A stretch of 64,000 nucleotides of DNA from Kibdelosporangium sp. MJ126-NF4 (GTDB lineage Bacteria > Actinomycetota > Actinomycetes > Mycobacteriales > Pseudonocardiaceae). The position numbers were made by a program, and so were the translations under genes. The notes below the pieces were generated by a model that was not told the origin of the DNA, searched no databases, and was given only the letters and a program-made list of their open reading frames with translations. This document shows positions 1 to 11,296 of the stretch, piece after piece; position 1 is the stretch's first letter; every line of letters begins with the position of its first letter. The stretch spans positions 1,116,001-1,180,000 of the forward strand of contig NZ_CDME01000008.1 in the NCBI RefSeq assembly GCF_000826545.1, written 5' to 3'.

Positions 1-381
1 CTCGTTCGCCGCCGTCAGGTCCTCGCGCAGCACCTGCGCCATCCGGTGCGAGCCTTCCTCGATGTCCGCGTCCCGGTCGGCCCTGCTGGTGTACATCGGG
101 TGCTCCACGCCGGTGCGTGCCCAGGTCAGCAGGTTCACCAGCGCGTCGGCGTTGCGTGCGAGGTGCGTCACCACGTGTGCCCTCGTCCAGCCGGGCAGCA
201 GGCTCGGCCGCCTCGCGGTGATGTTGTCGAGCACGTCGACGACACCCGTCAGCAGCACGGTCGTCTGCCTGGCCGCGGCTATCCCGAGTTCGGCGTACTC
301 GGTCGCGGACAGGGTGCTTCGTGGACCAGGCAGGGAATCGTGTGGCGGGGCGGTTTGTTGCGATACGCGTGGTTCGGTCAT
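1..381 (-). CDS. Mycothiol-dependent maleylpyruvate isomerase N-terminal-like protein (partial)
   Basis: The reverse strand reads open from an ATG at 381 down to base 1, so the C-terminal part lies outside the window. After a low-complexity N-terminus of about 25 residues, the visible 127 codons contain the helical MDMPI_N/DinB-like bundle, with the family signature LLPGWTRAHVVTHLARNADA followed by LVNLLTWARTG and a HPMYTS segment. The histidines around this signature are the usual metal ligands in this superfamily. Known members include mycothiol-dependent maleylpyruvate isomerases and many unassigned thiol-dependent enzymes, so the substrate cannot be given. It is divergent from uvrA, with about 200 bases between them. 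Confidence 0.75.
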   Translation of the reverse strand, partial: MTEPRVSQQTAPPHDSLPGPRSTLSATEYAELGIAAARQTTVLLTGVVDVLDNITARRPSLLPGWTRAHVVTHLARNADALVNLLTWARTGVEHPMYTSRADRDADIEEGSHRMAQVLREDLTAANE

Positions 382-579
382 GTGTCGTTATCCCGACTGC
401 GCAGAGCGACATGGCACTCACGATAAGCTGATGACGACCAGGGTACGGGTAGATCACCGGCCGTGGGGGAGACTCCAAATCGGTTTTGTCGGACCCCCGG
501 CCTAACATGGTCGCGGCAGCCTCGATCGAACGCATATTCGAGAGCACTTGCCCACAGATCAAGACCGAAGGGACCCCCT

Positions 580-3438
<2,859 letters not shown>

Positions 3439-3439
3439 T

Positions 3440-6400
3440 TCAGCTCCGGCGTCGCGGCAGGCTGTCGGTGGTGAGGATCCTGCGCTTCACCCCGGCGGCC
3501 TCCGGTACGTCGATCGCGGTGTAGAGGTCCAGCGCCTTGCGCCAGTGGGTGGTCGCTTCGTGGCGCAAGCCCTGTGCCAGCTGCGTGTGTGCGAGGCCGT
3601 CGTGTCCTCGCGCGAGTTCGTAGCGGTCGCCGGTCGAGGTGGCCAACGTGATGGCCTGCTGGTGACTGTCGGTGGCGTGCTCGAACTCGCCTGTGGTGTA
3701 CGCGGATTCCCCTTGCCCGTTCAGGACTTCCGCCTGCAGTGCGCGGTCGCCGATGTCGTAGGCGAGTTCGAGGGCGTGCTTGTGGTGTGACCGCGCCGGG
3801 CCGTGGTCGTTGATGTGGCGTTCGGCGTCGCCGAGGGCCAGCAGAGCGCGGCTTTCCAACGCCCGGTTACCGGTGGCCACCGCGACGTCGAGAGCTTGGC
3901 GTGAGTGCGTGACGGCGGGATCGTAGGCCTGCTGGCGGGTGTACACGGTCGCCAGGCCGTGCAAGGCGAATCCCTTGACGTTGCGGTCATCCGTCGCCCG
4001 CGCGAGCTCGACTGCCTGGCCGAAGTGGTCTGCGGCCAGCGGGTACCGGCCGGTTCTCGCCAACGTCCCGCCGAGGCCGATCAGAGCGAACCCCTCCACG
4101 TTCCGGTCGTCGGTCACGCGGCCGAGTTGCAGCGCCTGGTCGAAAAGCTCCTGCGCCAACGGGTAGTTGCCCAGACGCCAGTGCACGCCGCCGAGGCCGT
4201 GCAGCGCGTGTCCTTCCACCACGCGGTTGCCGGACAGTCGGGCGAGGTCGATGCTGCGCTGGAAGTAGTCCAGTGCGGCTTCGAACCGCGCCATCCAGAA
4301 CGTGCACAACCCGAGCCCGTGCAGTGAATGCCCTTCGACTTGCCTGTTCTCGGCGGAGACGGCCAGCTCGAGCGCTTCGCTGAAATGAGTCAGGGCCTGG
4401 TTGTAGCGGCCCGTCCACCAACAGATGTCGCCCAGGTTGGCCAACGCCTCGGCCAGCAGCGCGGGATCGCCGTAGGTGCGGGCCGCGGCCGCGGCACGGC
4501 TGTGCAGCGCGAGACCGTCGTTGTGGTGTCCGCTGATGTGGAAGTACCGCCAGAGAGTGGTGGACAGTTCGCACACGTATCCGGCCTTGCCGTGCTCGGC
4601 GGAGTGCAGTGCGGCGGCCACGAGGTTGGGGCGTTCGGTTTCGAGCCACGTGAACGCCTGGTCGTAGCCGGGCAGGACGGACTTCTCATCCGGGGCGATG
4701 GTTCGCACGGCGGCTGTGGCCATTCGGATGTAGTGGTCGAACAGCCGGGACAGTGCCGTCTCGCCGTCGGGTCCCGTGGTGGTGACGAGGTGCCGCGCGT
4801 AGAGACGCAGCAAGTCGTGCAGCTGGTAGCGGCCGAGGCTCGTCTGCTGCAGCAGGTGGGCGTCGACCAGGCCTTCCAGCAGGTTCTCGGCTTCGTGCCG
4901 GTCGAGTTCGGTCAGCGCCGCGGCCGCGTGTGGCTCGATGTCCTGCCCGGGTGGCAGGCCGAGCAGTCGGAACACCCGTTGCTGTTCGTCGGTGAGGTGG
5001 CAGTAGGACAACGCGAAGGCCGCGTTCACGCTGTGGCGTTCCACGTGCAGCTCCGACAGTCGCCGCTGCTGGTCGCGCAGGCGGCTCGCCAGGTGCGCGG
5101 TGGTCCACGTCGGTCGGTGCCGCAGCCGGGACGCGGCGATGCGGATGGCGAGCGGGAGGTGGCCACACAGCCGCAGCACGTCCTGCACCGCTTCGGGTTC
5201 GGTCAGCGGGCGTCCGTCGCCGACCACGCGCGTGAACAGGTCCTGGCCGTCGTCGGCGGGCAGCACGTCGAGCGACAGCAGGTTCGCGCTTTCCAAGCTT
5301 GTCAGGCGGTTGCGGCTGGTGACGATCGCGAGGCAGCTCGCTGTGCCGGGCAGGAGTGGGCGTATCTGGTTGGTGTCGGCGGCATTGTCGAGCACGATCA
5401 GCGCTCTGCGGTTGGCGAGTTGTGCGCGCCAGAGCGCGGACCGCTCGTCCAGGCTCATCGGGATCCGTTCGCCGGGCAGGCCGATCGCCCGCAGCAGCCG
5501 GTCCAGTGCGGTCGCGGGGGACAACGGTTGGTGGCCGGGCGTGTGCGCGTGCAGGTCGATGAACAGCTGGGCGTCGGGGTATCGGCTGACGAGCTGGTGG
5601 GCGGCGTGCACGGCCATCGAGGTCTTGCCGACACCGGCCATCCCGTCGACGGCCGTGATCACCACGGCTGTGGTGGCGTGCGGGTCGTCGGTGCCCGGCA
5701 ACGCGCCGATCAGACTGCGGAGTTCGGTCATCCTGCCGGTGAAGTTGTTGATGTCGCCGGGCAGGTCGCAGCGGGTCGCCGCGACGGCTGCGGGACTGGC
5801 TGACGGTGGGATGAGCGACGGGTCCGCGTTCAGGATGCGCTGGCGCAGTTCGCGCAGTTCCGGCCCGGGATCGAGACCGATCTGCTCGGTGAGCGCCGTG
5901 CGGGTGTTCTCGTAGACCGCCAGTGCCTGTGCCTGGCTGCCCGATCCGTAGTGCGCCATCATCAGCAACGCGGCCAGGCGTTCCCGCAACGGGTGCGTGG
6001 TCACCCATTCCGACAGTTCGCTGACGACTTTGGTGTGCTGGCCCTGGCTCAGCTGCAGTTCGATGCACTCTTCCAGTGCGGACAGGCGTTCCTCGTCCAG
6101 CCGGAGCGCTTGTGGCCCCAGTGAGCGGCTGGCCAGTCCGGCCAACGCCGCGCCACGCCACCACGACAACGCGGCGCGGAACTCGGCCACGGCTTCGCTT
6201 GCCCGCTGCTCGGCCGCGTGTTGTCGCGCCGCTCGGACGCGGTGGGTGAAGACGACCGCGTCGATTGATTTCTCGTCGCCTTCGAATCGGTAACCGGTGC
6301 CGGACGGGCGGATCTCCACACCTGTCGGCGCGAGGACGCGGCGCAGAGCCGAAACTGTGTTCCTGATCTGTTTCTCGGCGGTCGCGGGTGGCCGGTCGTC

Positions 6401-6550
6401 CCACACCGCGTCCACCAACTGGTCCAACGGAACCGAGCCACCCGCGGCGAGCAGCAGAGCGGCGAGGACCCGGTGCTGCTTCAGCCCGACCAGTTTGATC
6501 ACTTCGTCGTCCGCGTAGACCGCCAGCGGTCCGAGGATCTGAAACCTCAT
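3440..6550 (-). CDS. AfsR/SARP-type transcriptional regulator with NB-ARC and TPR domains
   Basis: Large (1036 aa) Streptomyces-antibiotic-regulatory-protein type regulator. Residues about 1-100 form an OmpR-like winged helix (MRFQILGPLAVYADDE) and about 100-260 the bacterial transcriptional activation domain (LDPGPELRELRQRIL). The NB-ARC ATPase follows, with P-loop GMAGVGKTSMA and the LIVLDNAAD Walker B. The last third is a run of TPR-like repeats (ALHGLG, HGLGGVHWRLGNYPLA). The ATG at 6550 is the family start and has GGGAG upstream; the open frame continues upstream without similarity. It is divergent from the StrR-type gene and lies at the left edge of the biosynthetic cluster, so a pathway-specific role is likely but not proven. 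A second, related regulator occurs at 38.8-41.8 kb. Confidence 0.9.
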   Translation of the reverse strand: MRFQILGPLAVYADDEVIKLVGLKQHRVLAALLLAAGGSVPLDQLVDAVWDDRPPATAEKQIRNTVSALRRVLAPTGVEIRPSGTGYRFEGDEKSIDAVVFTHRVRAARQHAAEQRASEAVAEFRAALSWWRGAALAGLASRSLGPQALRLDEERLSALEECIELQLSQGQHTKVVSELSEWVTTHPLRERLAALLMMAHYGSGSQAQALAVYENTRTALTEQIGLDPGPELRELRQRILNADPSLIPPSASPAAVAATRCDLPGDINNFTGRMTELRSLIGALPGTDDPHATTAVVITAVDGMAGVGKTSMAVHAAHQLVSRYPDAQLFIDLHAHTPGHQPLSPATALDRLLRAIGLPGERIPMSLDERSALWRAQLANRRALIVLDNAADTNQIRPLLPGTASCLAIVTSRNRLTSLESANLLSLDVLPADDGQDLFTRVVGDGRPLTEPEAVQDVLRLCGHLPLAIRIAASRLRHRPTWTTAHLASRLRDQQRRLSELHVERHSVNAAFALSYCHLTDEQQRVFRLLGLPPGQDIEPHAAAALTELDRHEAENLLEGLVDAHLLQQTSLGRYQLHDLLRLYARHLVTTTGPDGETALSRLFDHYIRMATAAVRTIAPDEKSVLPGYDQAFTWLETERPNLVAAALHSAEHGKAGYVCELSTTLWRYFHISGHHNDGLALHSRAAAAARTYGDPALLAEALANLGDICWWTGRYNQALTHFSEALELAVSAENRQVEGHSLHGLGLCTFWMARFEAALDYFQRSIDLARLSGNRVVEGHALHGLGGVHWRLGNYPLAQELFDQALQLGRVTDDRNVEGFALIGLGGTLARTGRYPLAADHFGQAVELARATDDRNVKGFALHGLATVYTRQQAYDPAVTHSRQALDVAVATGNRALESRALLALGDAERHINDHGPARSHHKHALELAYDIGDRALQAEVLNGQGESAYTTGEFEHATDSHQQAITLATSTGDRYELARGHDGLAHTQLAQGLRHEATTHWRKALDLYTAIDVPEAAGVKRRILTTDSLPRRRS

Positions 6551-6625
6551 ACTCGCTCCCCATATCGGCACCAGTGCCGCCCCACCGGGCAAGCTACCTC
6601 GTTTTCGAGTACGCAGTGCGGTCGA

Positions 6626-6646
6626 ACCACTAAAAAAGTGAGTGGT
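6626..6646. promoter_or_regulatory. Inverted repeat between divergent SARP and StrR-type genes
   Basis: ACCACT (6626-6631) and AGTGGT (6641-6646) form a perfect 6-bp inverted repeat around an A-rich 9-base centre. It sits in the roughly 280-base region between the divergent SARP and StrR-type regulator starts. It looks like an operator for one of the two regulators or for an outside factor; no assignment can be made from sequence alone. Confidence 0.35.
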
Positions 6647-6833
6647 GAACACCGTTGTCCTCACCTATGGCGGTGCGTGTTTCGACTGTCACGCGCAGTT
6701 CGCGAGGATCGATCGGGGACGTCGCGATGATAGGGACGAACAGGCTGTGCGTGAGTCGGGGAACGACAGCCGTCCGGTTGGACCGACTGGGGTGGTCCAG
6801 CCAGGTACACATACGTCACATCCAGGGGGAACA

Positions 6834-7874
6834 ATGGGTGAAGGTGTCGCTGCCAGCGACAGAGTCGAGGTGCCGTCGTCAGTTGACGACTTTCTCCGCG
6901 CTGTACGGGAATGTCCGGTTGAGACAATCGAATTGAGTTCGCTTCTGCCGTCCGATTCGCCGCGGTTGAGCGGTGAGGACGTCGGACACGCACGGATGCT
7001 CGCCGAAGCGGATGTCGAGCTTCCGCCGATTGTCGTACACCGGGCCACCATGCGGGTGATCGATGGAATGCACCGGTTGCGAGCGGCTGTTCTGCGCGGT
7101 CATGAGCGCATCGCTGTGCGTTTCTACGACGGCGACAAGGACGACTCGTTCGTCCTCGCGGTGGGGACGAACGTCGTGCACGGGCTGCCGTTGTCCGTCG
7201 CGGACCGGATGGCGGCGGCCGACCGGATCGTGCGCACGCATCCGCAGTGGTCGGACCGGATGATCGCGTCCGTCACGGGACTCGCGGCACGGACCGTGGC
7301 CGAGATCAGGCGGCGTTCGTCTGCGGGGCGACAGCAGTCGAACGCCAGGATCGGCCGGGACGGCCGGGCCCGGCCGCTCAACTCCGCGGCGGGGCGCAGG
7401 TTGGCCGGTGAGTTGCTGGAACGCGACCCGTCCGCGTCGTTGCGGGAGATCGCCCGGCGGGCCGGGATCGCGCCGTCGACCGTGCTGGATGTTCGCGAAC
7501 GCCTGCGGGCAGGGAAGGACCCGGTGCCGTCGGGTATGCCGGGCGGTGCGCGCAGGCGGGTCGATCCGCCTGTCCCGCACCGCGACCGCGGGGACTCGGT
7601 GGTGCGGCTGCCCGATCGCGGTTCGACGCTGCGGCGGCTGCGCGACGACCCGTCGTTGCGGTTCTCCGAGGCCGGACGGGTGTTGTTGCGTCTGTTGGAC
7701 AGGCGAATGACGGAATCCGCCGTACTGCGGGGAATTGTCAACACGGTACCCGCGCATTGTGTGCACGCGGTTCGCGAACTCGCGCACAGCAACGCCGAGG
7801 ACTGGCGTGAGTTCGTCGAAATGCTCGACCGGCGGGCGGGCGAAATCGCCGGGAGAGACCGGGAACAAGCCTGA
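6834..7874 (+). CDS. StrR-family (ParB-like domain) pathway-specific activator
   Basis: Homologue of the StrR/Bbr/NovG group of antibiotic-cluster activators. The N-terminal 150 residues carry the family block: LLPSDSPRLSGED, LAEADVELPPIVVHR, the ParB/sulfiredoxin-like signature MRVIDGMHRLRAA, and LADRMAAADRIVRTHPQWSDR-type sequence. A helix-turn-helix follows (RMIASVTGLAARTVAEIRRR), then a second HTH-like segment (SLREIARRAGIAPSTVLDVR). The ATG at 6834 follows GGGGGA and gives 346 residues, a normal family length. It stands directly upstream of the main biosynthetic operon and is its most likely activator. A near-perfect StrR recognition site lies inside its own coding sequence at 7315-7343. 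Confidence 0.9.
   Translation: MGEGVAASDRVEVPSSVDDFLRAVRECPVETIELSSLLPSDSPRLSGEDVGHARMLAEADVELPPIVVHRATMRVIDGMHRLRAAVLRGHERIAVRFYDGDKDDSFVLAVGTNVVHGLPLSVADRMAAADRIVRTHPQWSDRMIASVTGLAARTVAEIRRRSSAGRQQSNARIGRDGRARPLNSAAGRRLAGELLERDPSASLREIARRAGIAPSTVLDVRERLRAGKDPVPSGMPGGARRRVDPPVPHRDRGDSVVRLPDRGSTLRRLRDDPSLRFSEAGRVLLRLLDRRMTESAVLRGIVNTVPAHCVHAVRELAHSNAEDWREFVEMLDRRAGEIAGRDREQA
7315..7343. promoter_or_regulatory. StrR-type binding site inside the regulator gene
   Basis: GTTCGTCTG, 11 bases, then CAGTCGAAC. The published StrR consensus, as I recall it, is GTTCGActG-N11-CagTcGAAC, so 17 of 18 half-site bases match with the exact spacer. It falls inside the StrR-type coding sequence, in the linker after the HTH, about 670 bases upstream of the biosynthetic operon. 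Confidence 0.6.
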
Positions 7875-7878
7875 TTCC

Positions 7879-7907
7879 TTGACCGGCCGGGTGGTCGTCG
7901 TTACGGT
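7879..7907 (+). promoter_or_regulatory. Candidate promoter of the biosynthetic operon
   Basis: TTGACC (7879-7884), 17 bases, TACGGT (7902-7907): a plausible housekeeping promoter just after the StrR-type gene. A 7-bp inverted repeat, GTCGGGA (7919-7925) and TCCCGAC (7933-7939), follows in what would be the leader. It could be a weak terminator of the regulator gene or a leader hairpin. Confidence 0.35.
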
Positions 7908-8014
7908 CCTCCCGTGCCGTCGGGACCTGTTTTCCCGACTATGTGGAGACTTTCTTCCTTGTGCTGACCACGCCGTCTTGTCGCGGGTGAAAAACGCTGG
8001 AGAGGACGCCGCTT

Positions 8015-8512
8015 ATGCCACGGTGGGTTGAGACCGCGCCGAAGCTGATGCGTTGGGGATATGTCGAGACGTCGACGCGGGTGAGATGGGGCGAATGCGA
8101 CGGTGCCGGGCACGCGTACTACGGGAGTTATGTGCCGTGGTGCGACCTCGGTCGTGAGGCGTTCGCCCTCGCAGTCGGGGTGGATTACTGGAACTACCAG
8201 ATCACGACAACGGAATTCCACATCAAGTACCACACGCCCGCGCTGTACCTGGACGACCTGGCGATCAGGACGTGGGCGGCGACGCCGACGGCCCGACTGG
8301 ACTGCTACTACGAGATCTACCGCAAGGGCGGCAACCAGTTGATCGCCGAGGCGAAGTCGGGGCACGCGCTCGTCGACCGGAAACAGGGCCTGCGGATGCG
8401 CGCGCCCCAGGCCTTCCACGACAAGTTCGAGGCCTTCCTCGACAAACAGGGCGCTGCCAACGGAAATCCGGGACGGGCGCACGTGTACACGCCGTCCGGC
8501 CCGGTGCGGTGA
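8015..8512 (+). CDS. Hotdog-fold acyl-CoA/ACP thioesterase
   Basis: A 165-residue 4-hydroxybenzoyl-CoA thioesterase-like protein. The N-terminal motif VRWGECDGAGHAYYGSYVPW corresponds to the family pattern with an acidic residue and the central hotdog helix. FHIKYHTPALYLDDL is the typical second-strand region. Such proteins release acyl chains from carrier proteins in several cluster types, including enediyne and polyene systems. As the first gene of the operon, with an AGAGGA ribosome site, it is a good candidate for off-loading the chain built by the single ACP encoded downstream; that role is inference. Confidence 0.75.
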   Translation: MPRWVETAPKLMRWGYVETSTRVRWGECDGAGHAYYGSYVPWCDLGREAFALAVGVDYWNYQITTTEFHIKYHTPALYLDDLAIRTWAATPTARLDCYYEIYRKGGNQLIAEAKSGHALVDRKQGLRMRAPQAFHDKFEAFLDKQGAANGNPGRAHVYTPSGPVR

Positions 8513-8522
8513 GGCGGGGACC

Positions 8523-9911
8523 ATGGCCGACGACCGGACGAAGATCATCCTCGACGAGGCGGAGTTGCCGACGAAGTGGTACAACATCGTCGCCGACCTG
8601 CCGAACCGGCCGCCGCGGCCGTTGCACCCGAGGACGCACGAGCCGATGAGCGCGGCGGGCATGAGCGCGCTGACCGCGACGGAGTTGTTGAAGCAGGACG
8701 GATCCACCGAGCGGTGGATCGAGATCCCCGACGACGTGCTGCGGGTGTACCGGCAGTGGCGGCCGAGCCCGCTCTACCGCGCGCACGCCTTCGAGCGGAT
8801 GCTCGGCACTCCGGCGCGGATCTACTACAAGTACGAGGGCGTCAGCCCGACTGGATCGCACAAGCCGAACACGGCTGTGCCGCAGGTCTACTACAACAAG
8901 CAGGAGGGCATCGAGCGGCTGACGACGGAAACCGGTGCGGGGCAGTGGGGAACGGCGTTGGCGTACGCCTGTGCGCAGTTCGGTGCGACCTGTGAGATCT
9001 GGTGGACGGGCTCGTCCTACGACCAGAAGCCGTACCGCAAGATGCTGATGGACACGTTCGGTGCGACCGTGCACCGCAGCCCGTCACCGCACACGCAGGC
9101 CGGGAAACGCGTGCTGGAAAGCGATCCGGACTCACCCGGCAGCATCGGTCTCGCGGTCAGCGAAGCGGTCGAGGCCGCGTTGTCCGACGACTCGGCCGGG
9201 TACGCGCTCGGCAGCACGGCCGGGCACGTCCTGTTGCACCAGACCGTGATCGGTGAGGAAGCCCGCAAGCAGTTCGCCGCCGTCGGGGACACCCCGGACG
9301 TGCTGATCAGTTGTGTCGGCGGGGGATCGAGCCTCGGTGGCCTTGCTTTCCCCTTCCTGCGCGATGTGCTGGCGGGCAAGCCGGGGCCGAGGATCCTCGC
9401 CGTCGAGCCTGCCGCGTGCCCGGCGCTCACACGTGGCCGTTACGCGTGGGATCACGGTGATCGCGACGGGCTCACGCCGTTGATGAAGATGTACACGGTC
9501 GGCCACAGGTTCGTGCCCGAGCCGATCCACGCGGGTGGGCTGCGGTACCACGGCATGGCACCGTTGGTGTCATACGTGCGGAGTCTCGGCCTGATCGACG
9601 CGATCGCGAAGTCACAACGCGAGTGCCTCGCCGCGGGGATCAGCTTCGCCAGGGCGGAAGGCATCGTCGCTGCCCCGGAGTCCACGCACGGACTGGCGGC
9701 CTGCATCGAGGAAGCTCTGCGGTGCAAGGAAACCGGCGAGGAAAAGGCGATCATGGTGCTTGTCACCGGGCACGGCCACTTCGATCTCGCCGCGTACGAC
9801 TCGTACATGCGGGGCACGCTCACCGATGTCGTGCTCAGCGATGAGCGGCTCGCCGGGTTCCTCGCGGATCTGCCGGTGGTCACCGAGACGGGACAAGGAG
9901 GCAAGTCGTGA
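8523..9911 (+). CDS. TrpB2-type PLP-dependent beta-synthase
   Basis: A 462-residue tryptophan-synthase beta-like enzyme of the TrpB2 subgroup, which has extra N-terminal sequence. Seen motifs are SPTGSHKPNTA with the PLP lysine, ETGAGQWG with the catalytic glutamate, the phosphate cup CVGGGSSLGG, and the C-terminal SGHG-like segment TGHGHFDLAAYDSYM. The family joins the aminoacrylate made from serine (or a related amino acid) to a nucleophile such as indole. No trpA is nearby, and the gene is embedded between the thioesterase and oxidase genes, so I infer that it makes an unusual beta-substituted amino acid for this pathway rather than serving primary tryptophan synthesis. Its stop overlaps the next start. 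Confidence 0.85.
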   Translation: MADDRTKIILDEAELPTKWYNIVADLPNRPPRPLHPRTHEPMSAAGMSALTATELLKQDGSTERWIEIPDDVLRVYRQWRPSPLYRAHAFERMLGTPARIYYKYEGVSPTGSHKPNTAVPQVYYNKQEGIERLTTETGAGQWGTALAYACAQFGATCEIWWTGSSYDQKPYRKMLMDTFGATVHRSPSPHTQAGKRVLESDPDSPGSIGLAVSEAVEAALSDDSAGYALGSTAGHVLLHQTVIGEEARKQFAAVGDTPDVLISCVGGGSSLGGLAFPFLRDVLAGKPGPRILAVEPAACPALTRGRYAWDHGDRDGLTPLMKMYTVGHRFVPEPIHAGGLRYHGMAPLVSYVRSLGLIDAIAKSQRECLAAGISFARAEGIVAAPESTHGLAACIEEALRCKETGEEKAIMVLVTGHGHFDLAAYDSYMRGTLTDVVLSDERLAGFLADLPVVTETGQGGKS

Positions 9912-11296
9912 ACGACGAGGCAGTGCAACAGTTGCGCGGCACGATGTTCGGTTCGGTGTTCCTACCATCGGACAACGGGTACGACGCGGCCCGTTCGGTC
10001 CATAACGGACTGATCGACCGGCGCCCCGCGCTGGTCGCGCGGTGTCGTGTCGTCGCCGACGTGGTCGCGGCCGTGCGGTTCGCCGCCGACCAGGACCTGT
10101 CGATCGCGGTTCGCGGTGGCGGGCACAGCGTCGCGGGGCACGGCACGTGTGATGACGGCATGCTGGTCGACCTGTCCCAGATGCGCGGTGTGCACGTCGA
10201 TCCGGTCGAGGAGACCGTGTGGGTGCAGGGCGGTGCGACGCTCGGCGATGTCGACAGGGAGACCCAGGTGTACGGCCTCGCCGTGCCGACTGGTCAGGTT
10301 TCGGCGACCGGGATCGCGGGACTGGCGCTCAACGGCGGTATGGGCATGTTGCAGCGCAGGTACGGCCTGACGTGCGACAACCTGGTGGGAGCGAGAGTCG
10401 TTACCGCGTCAGGGGACCTGGTCACCGCGAGCGAGACCGAGAACTCGGAGCTGTTCTGGGCACTGCGCGGCGGCGGCGGGAACTTCGGTGTGGTCACGCA
10501 GTTCCAGTTCCGTGCGTACCCGGTCGGACCGATCCTGCACGTCGGCCTGGTGGCACATCCGATGGACCAGGCCGCGGACGTGTTGCGGCTGCTGCGGGAC
10601 GTCATCGCGGACGCGCCGGAGGACCTGAGCGCGGACATCATCTTCCAGCACGCGCCGCCGTTGGACGTGATCCCCGAGCAGTACCGCGGCCAGCCGGTGG
10701 TCGGCATCTTCGTCCGGTGGTGCGGGGCGCCGGAGGACGCCGAGGACGCGGTGCGGCCGTTGCGGGAGTTCGGCGAGCCGGTGCTCGACTTCGTCGGGCC
10801 GATGCCACTGGTGCTCACCCAGTCCATGTTGGACTCGCTGAACCCGTACGGTGGCTTGAACTACTGGTCGGGCCAGTTCCTGCCGAGGCTCGGCGACGAC
10901 GAGATCGACGCGGTCGTGCGGATCGGCACCGAGCTGCCGAGCAAGCAGTCGATCGTGCAGGTCATCCCGTTCAACGGCGCGGTCACCAGGGTGGCGCCCG
11001 ACGCGACCGCGTTCGCGCACCGCGACGAGAGCTGGCTGGTGCACGTACTGGGCCAGTGGCAGCATCCGACCGAGACCGAGCACTGCGTGAGCTGGGCGCG
11101 CAGGGCCGGTGCCATGCTGCGGGCCGCGGGCGGCGGGAACACGTATCTCAACGTGGTCGGCGACGAGGCCGACGTCGACCAGGTGCGGGCGTTCTGGGAC
11201 GAGGAACGGCTGACCAGGCTGGCCAAGGTCAAGGCGGAGTACGACCCGCAGAACCGGTTCCGGTTCAACCACAACATCGATCCGGCGGTGCCGTGA
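9908..11296 (+). CDS. FAD-linked oxidase (berberine-bridge-enzyme type)
   Basis: A 462-residue PCMH-type flavoprotein. The FAD-binding half shows VRGGGHSVAGHGTCDDG, whose histidine is the usual site of covalent FAD linkage, and LALNGGMGMLQRRYGLTCDNLV. The C-terminal berberine-bridge domain ends in the standard YDPQNRFRFNHNI. Relatives oxidise alcohols, amines or phenols and form C-C or C-N bonds. The GTG start overlaps the TrpB2 stop (GTGA), implying translational coupling; the substrate is unknown, but tailoring of the amino-acid part or of the assembled product is likely. Confidence 0.88.
   Translation: MNDEAVQQLRGTMFGSVFLPSDNGYDAARSVHNGLIDRRPALVARCRVVADVVAAVRFAADQDLSIAVRGGGHSVAGHGTCDDGMLVDLSQMRGVHVDPVEETVWVQGGATLGDVDRETQVYGLAVPTGQVSATGIAGLALNGGMGMLQRRYGLTCDNLVGARVVTASGDLVTASETENSELFWALRGGGGNFGVVTQFQFRAYPVGPILHVGLVAHPMDQAADVLRLLRDVIADAPEDLSADIIFQHAPPLDVIPEQYRGQPVVGIFVRWCGAPEDAEDAVRPLREFGEPVLDFVGPMPLVLTQSMLDSLNPYGGLNYWSGQFLPRLGDDEIDAVVRIGTELPSKQSIVQVIPFNGAVTRVAPDATAFAHRDESWLVHVLGQWQHPTETEHCVSWARRAGAMLRAAGGGNTYLNVVGDEADVDQVRAFWDEERLTRLAKVKAEYDPQNRFRFNHNIDPAVP

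Noticed and set aside
6680..6710. A StrR-like site upstream of the StrR-type gene (TTCGACTG then CAGTTCG)
   Set aside because: The spacer is seven bases instead of eleven and the second half is imperfect; the intragenic site is far better.
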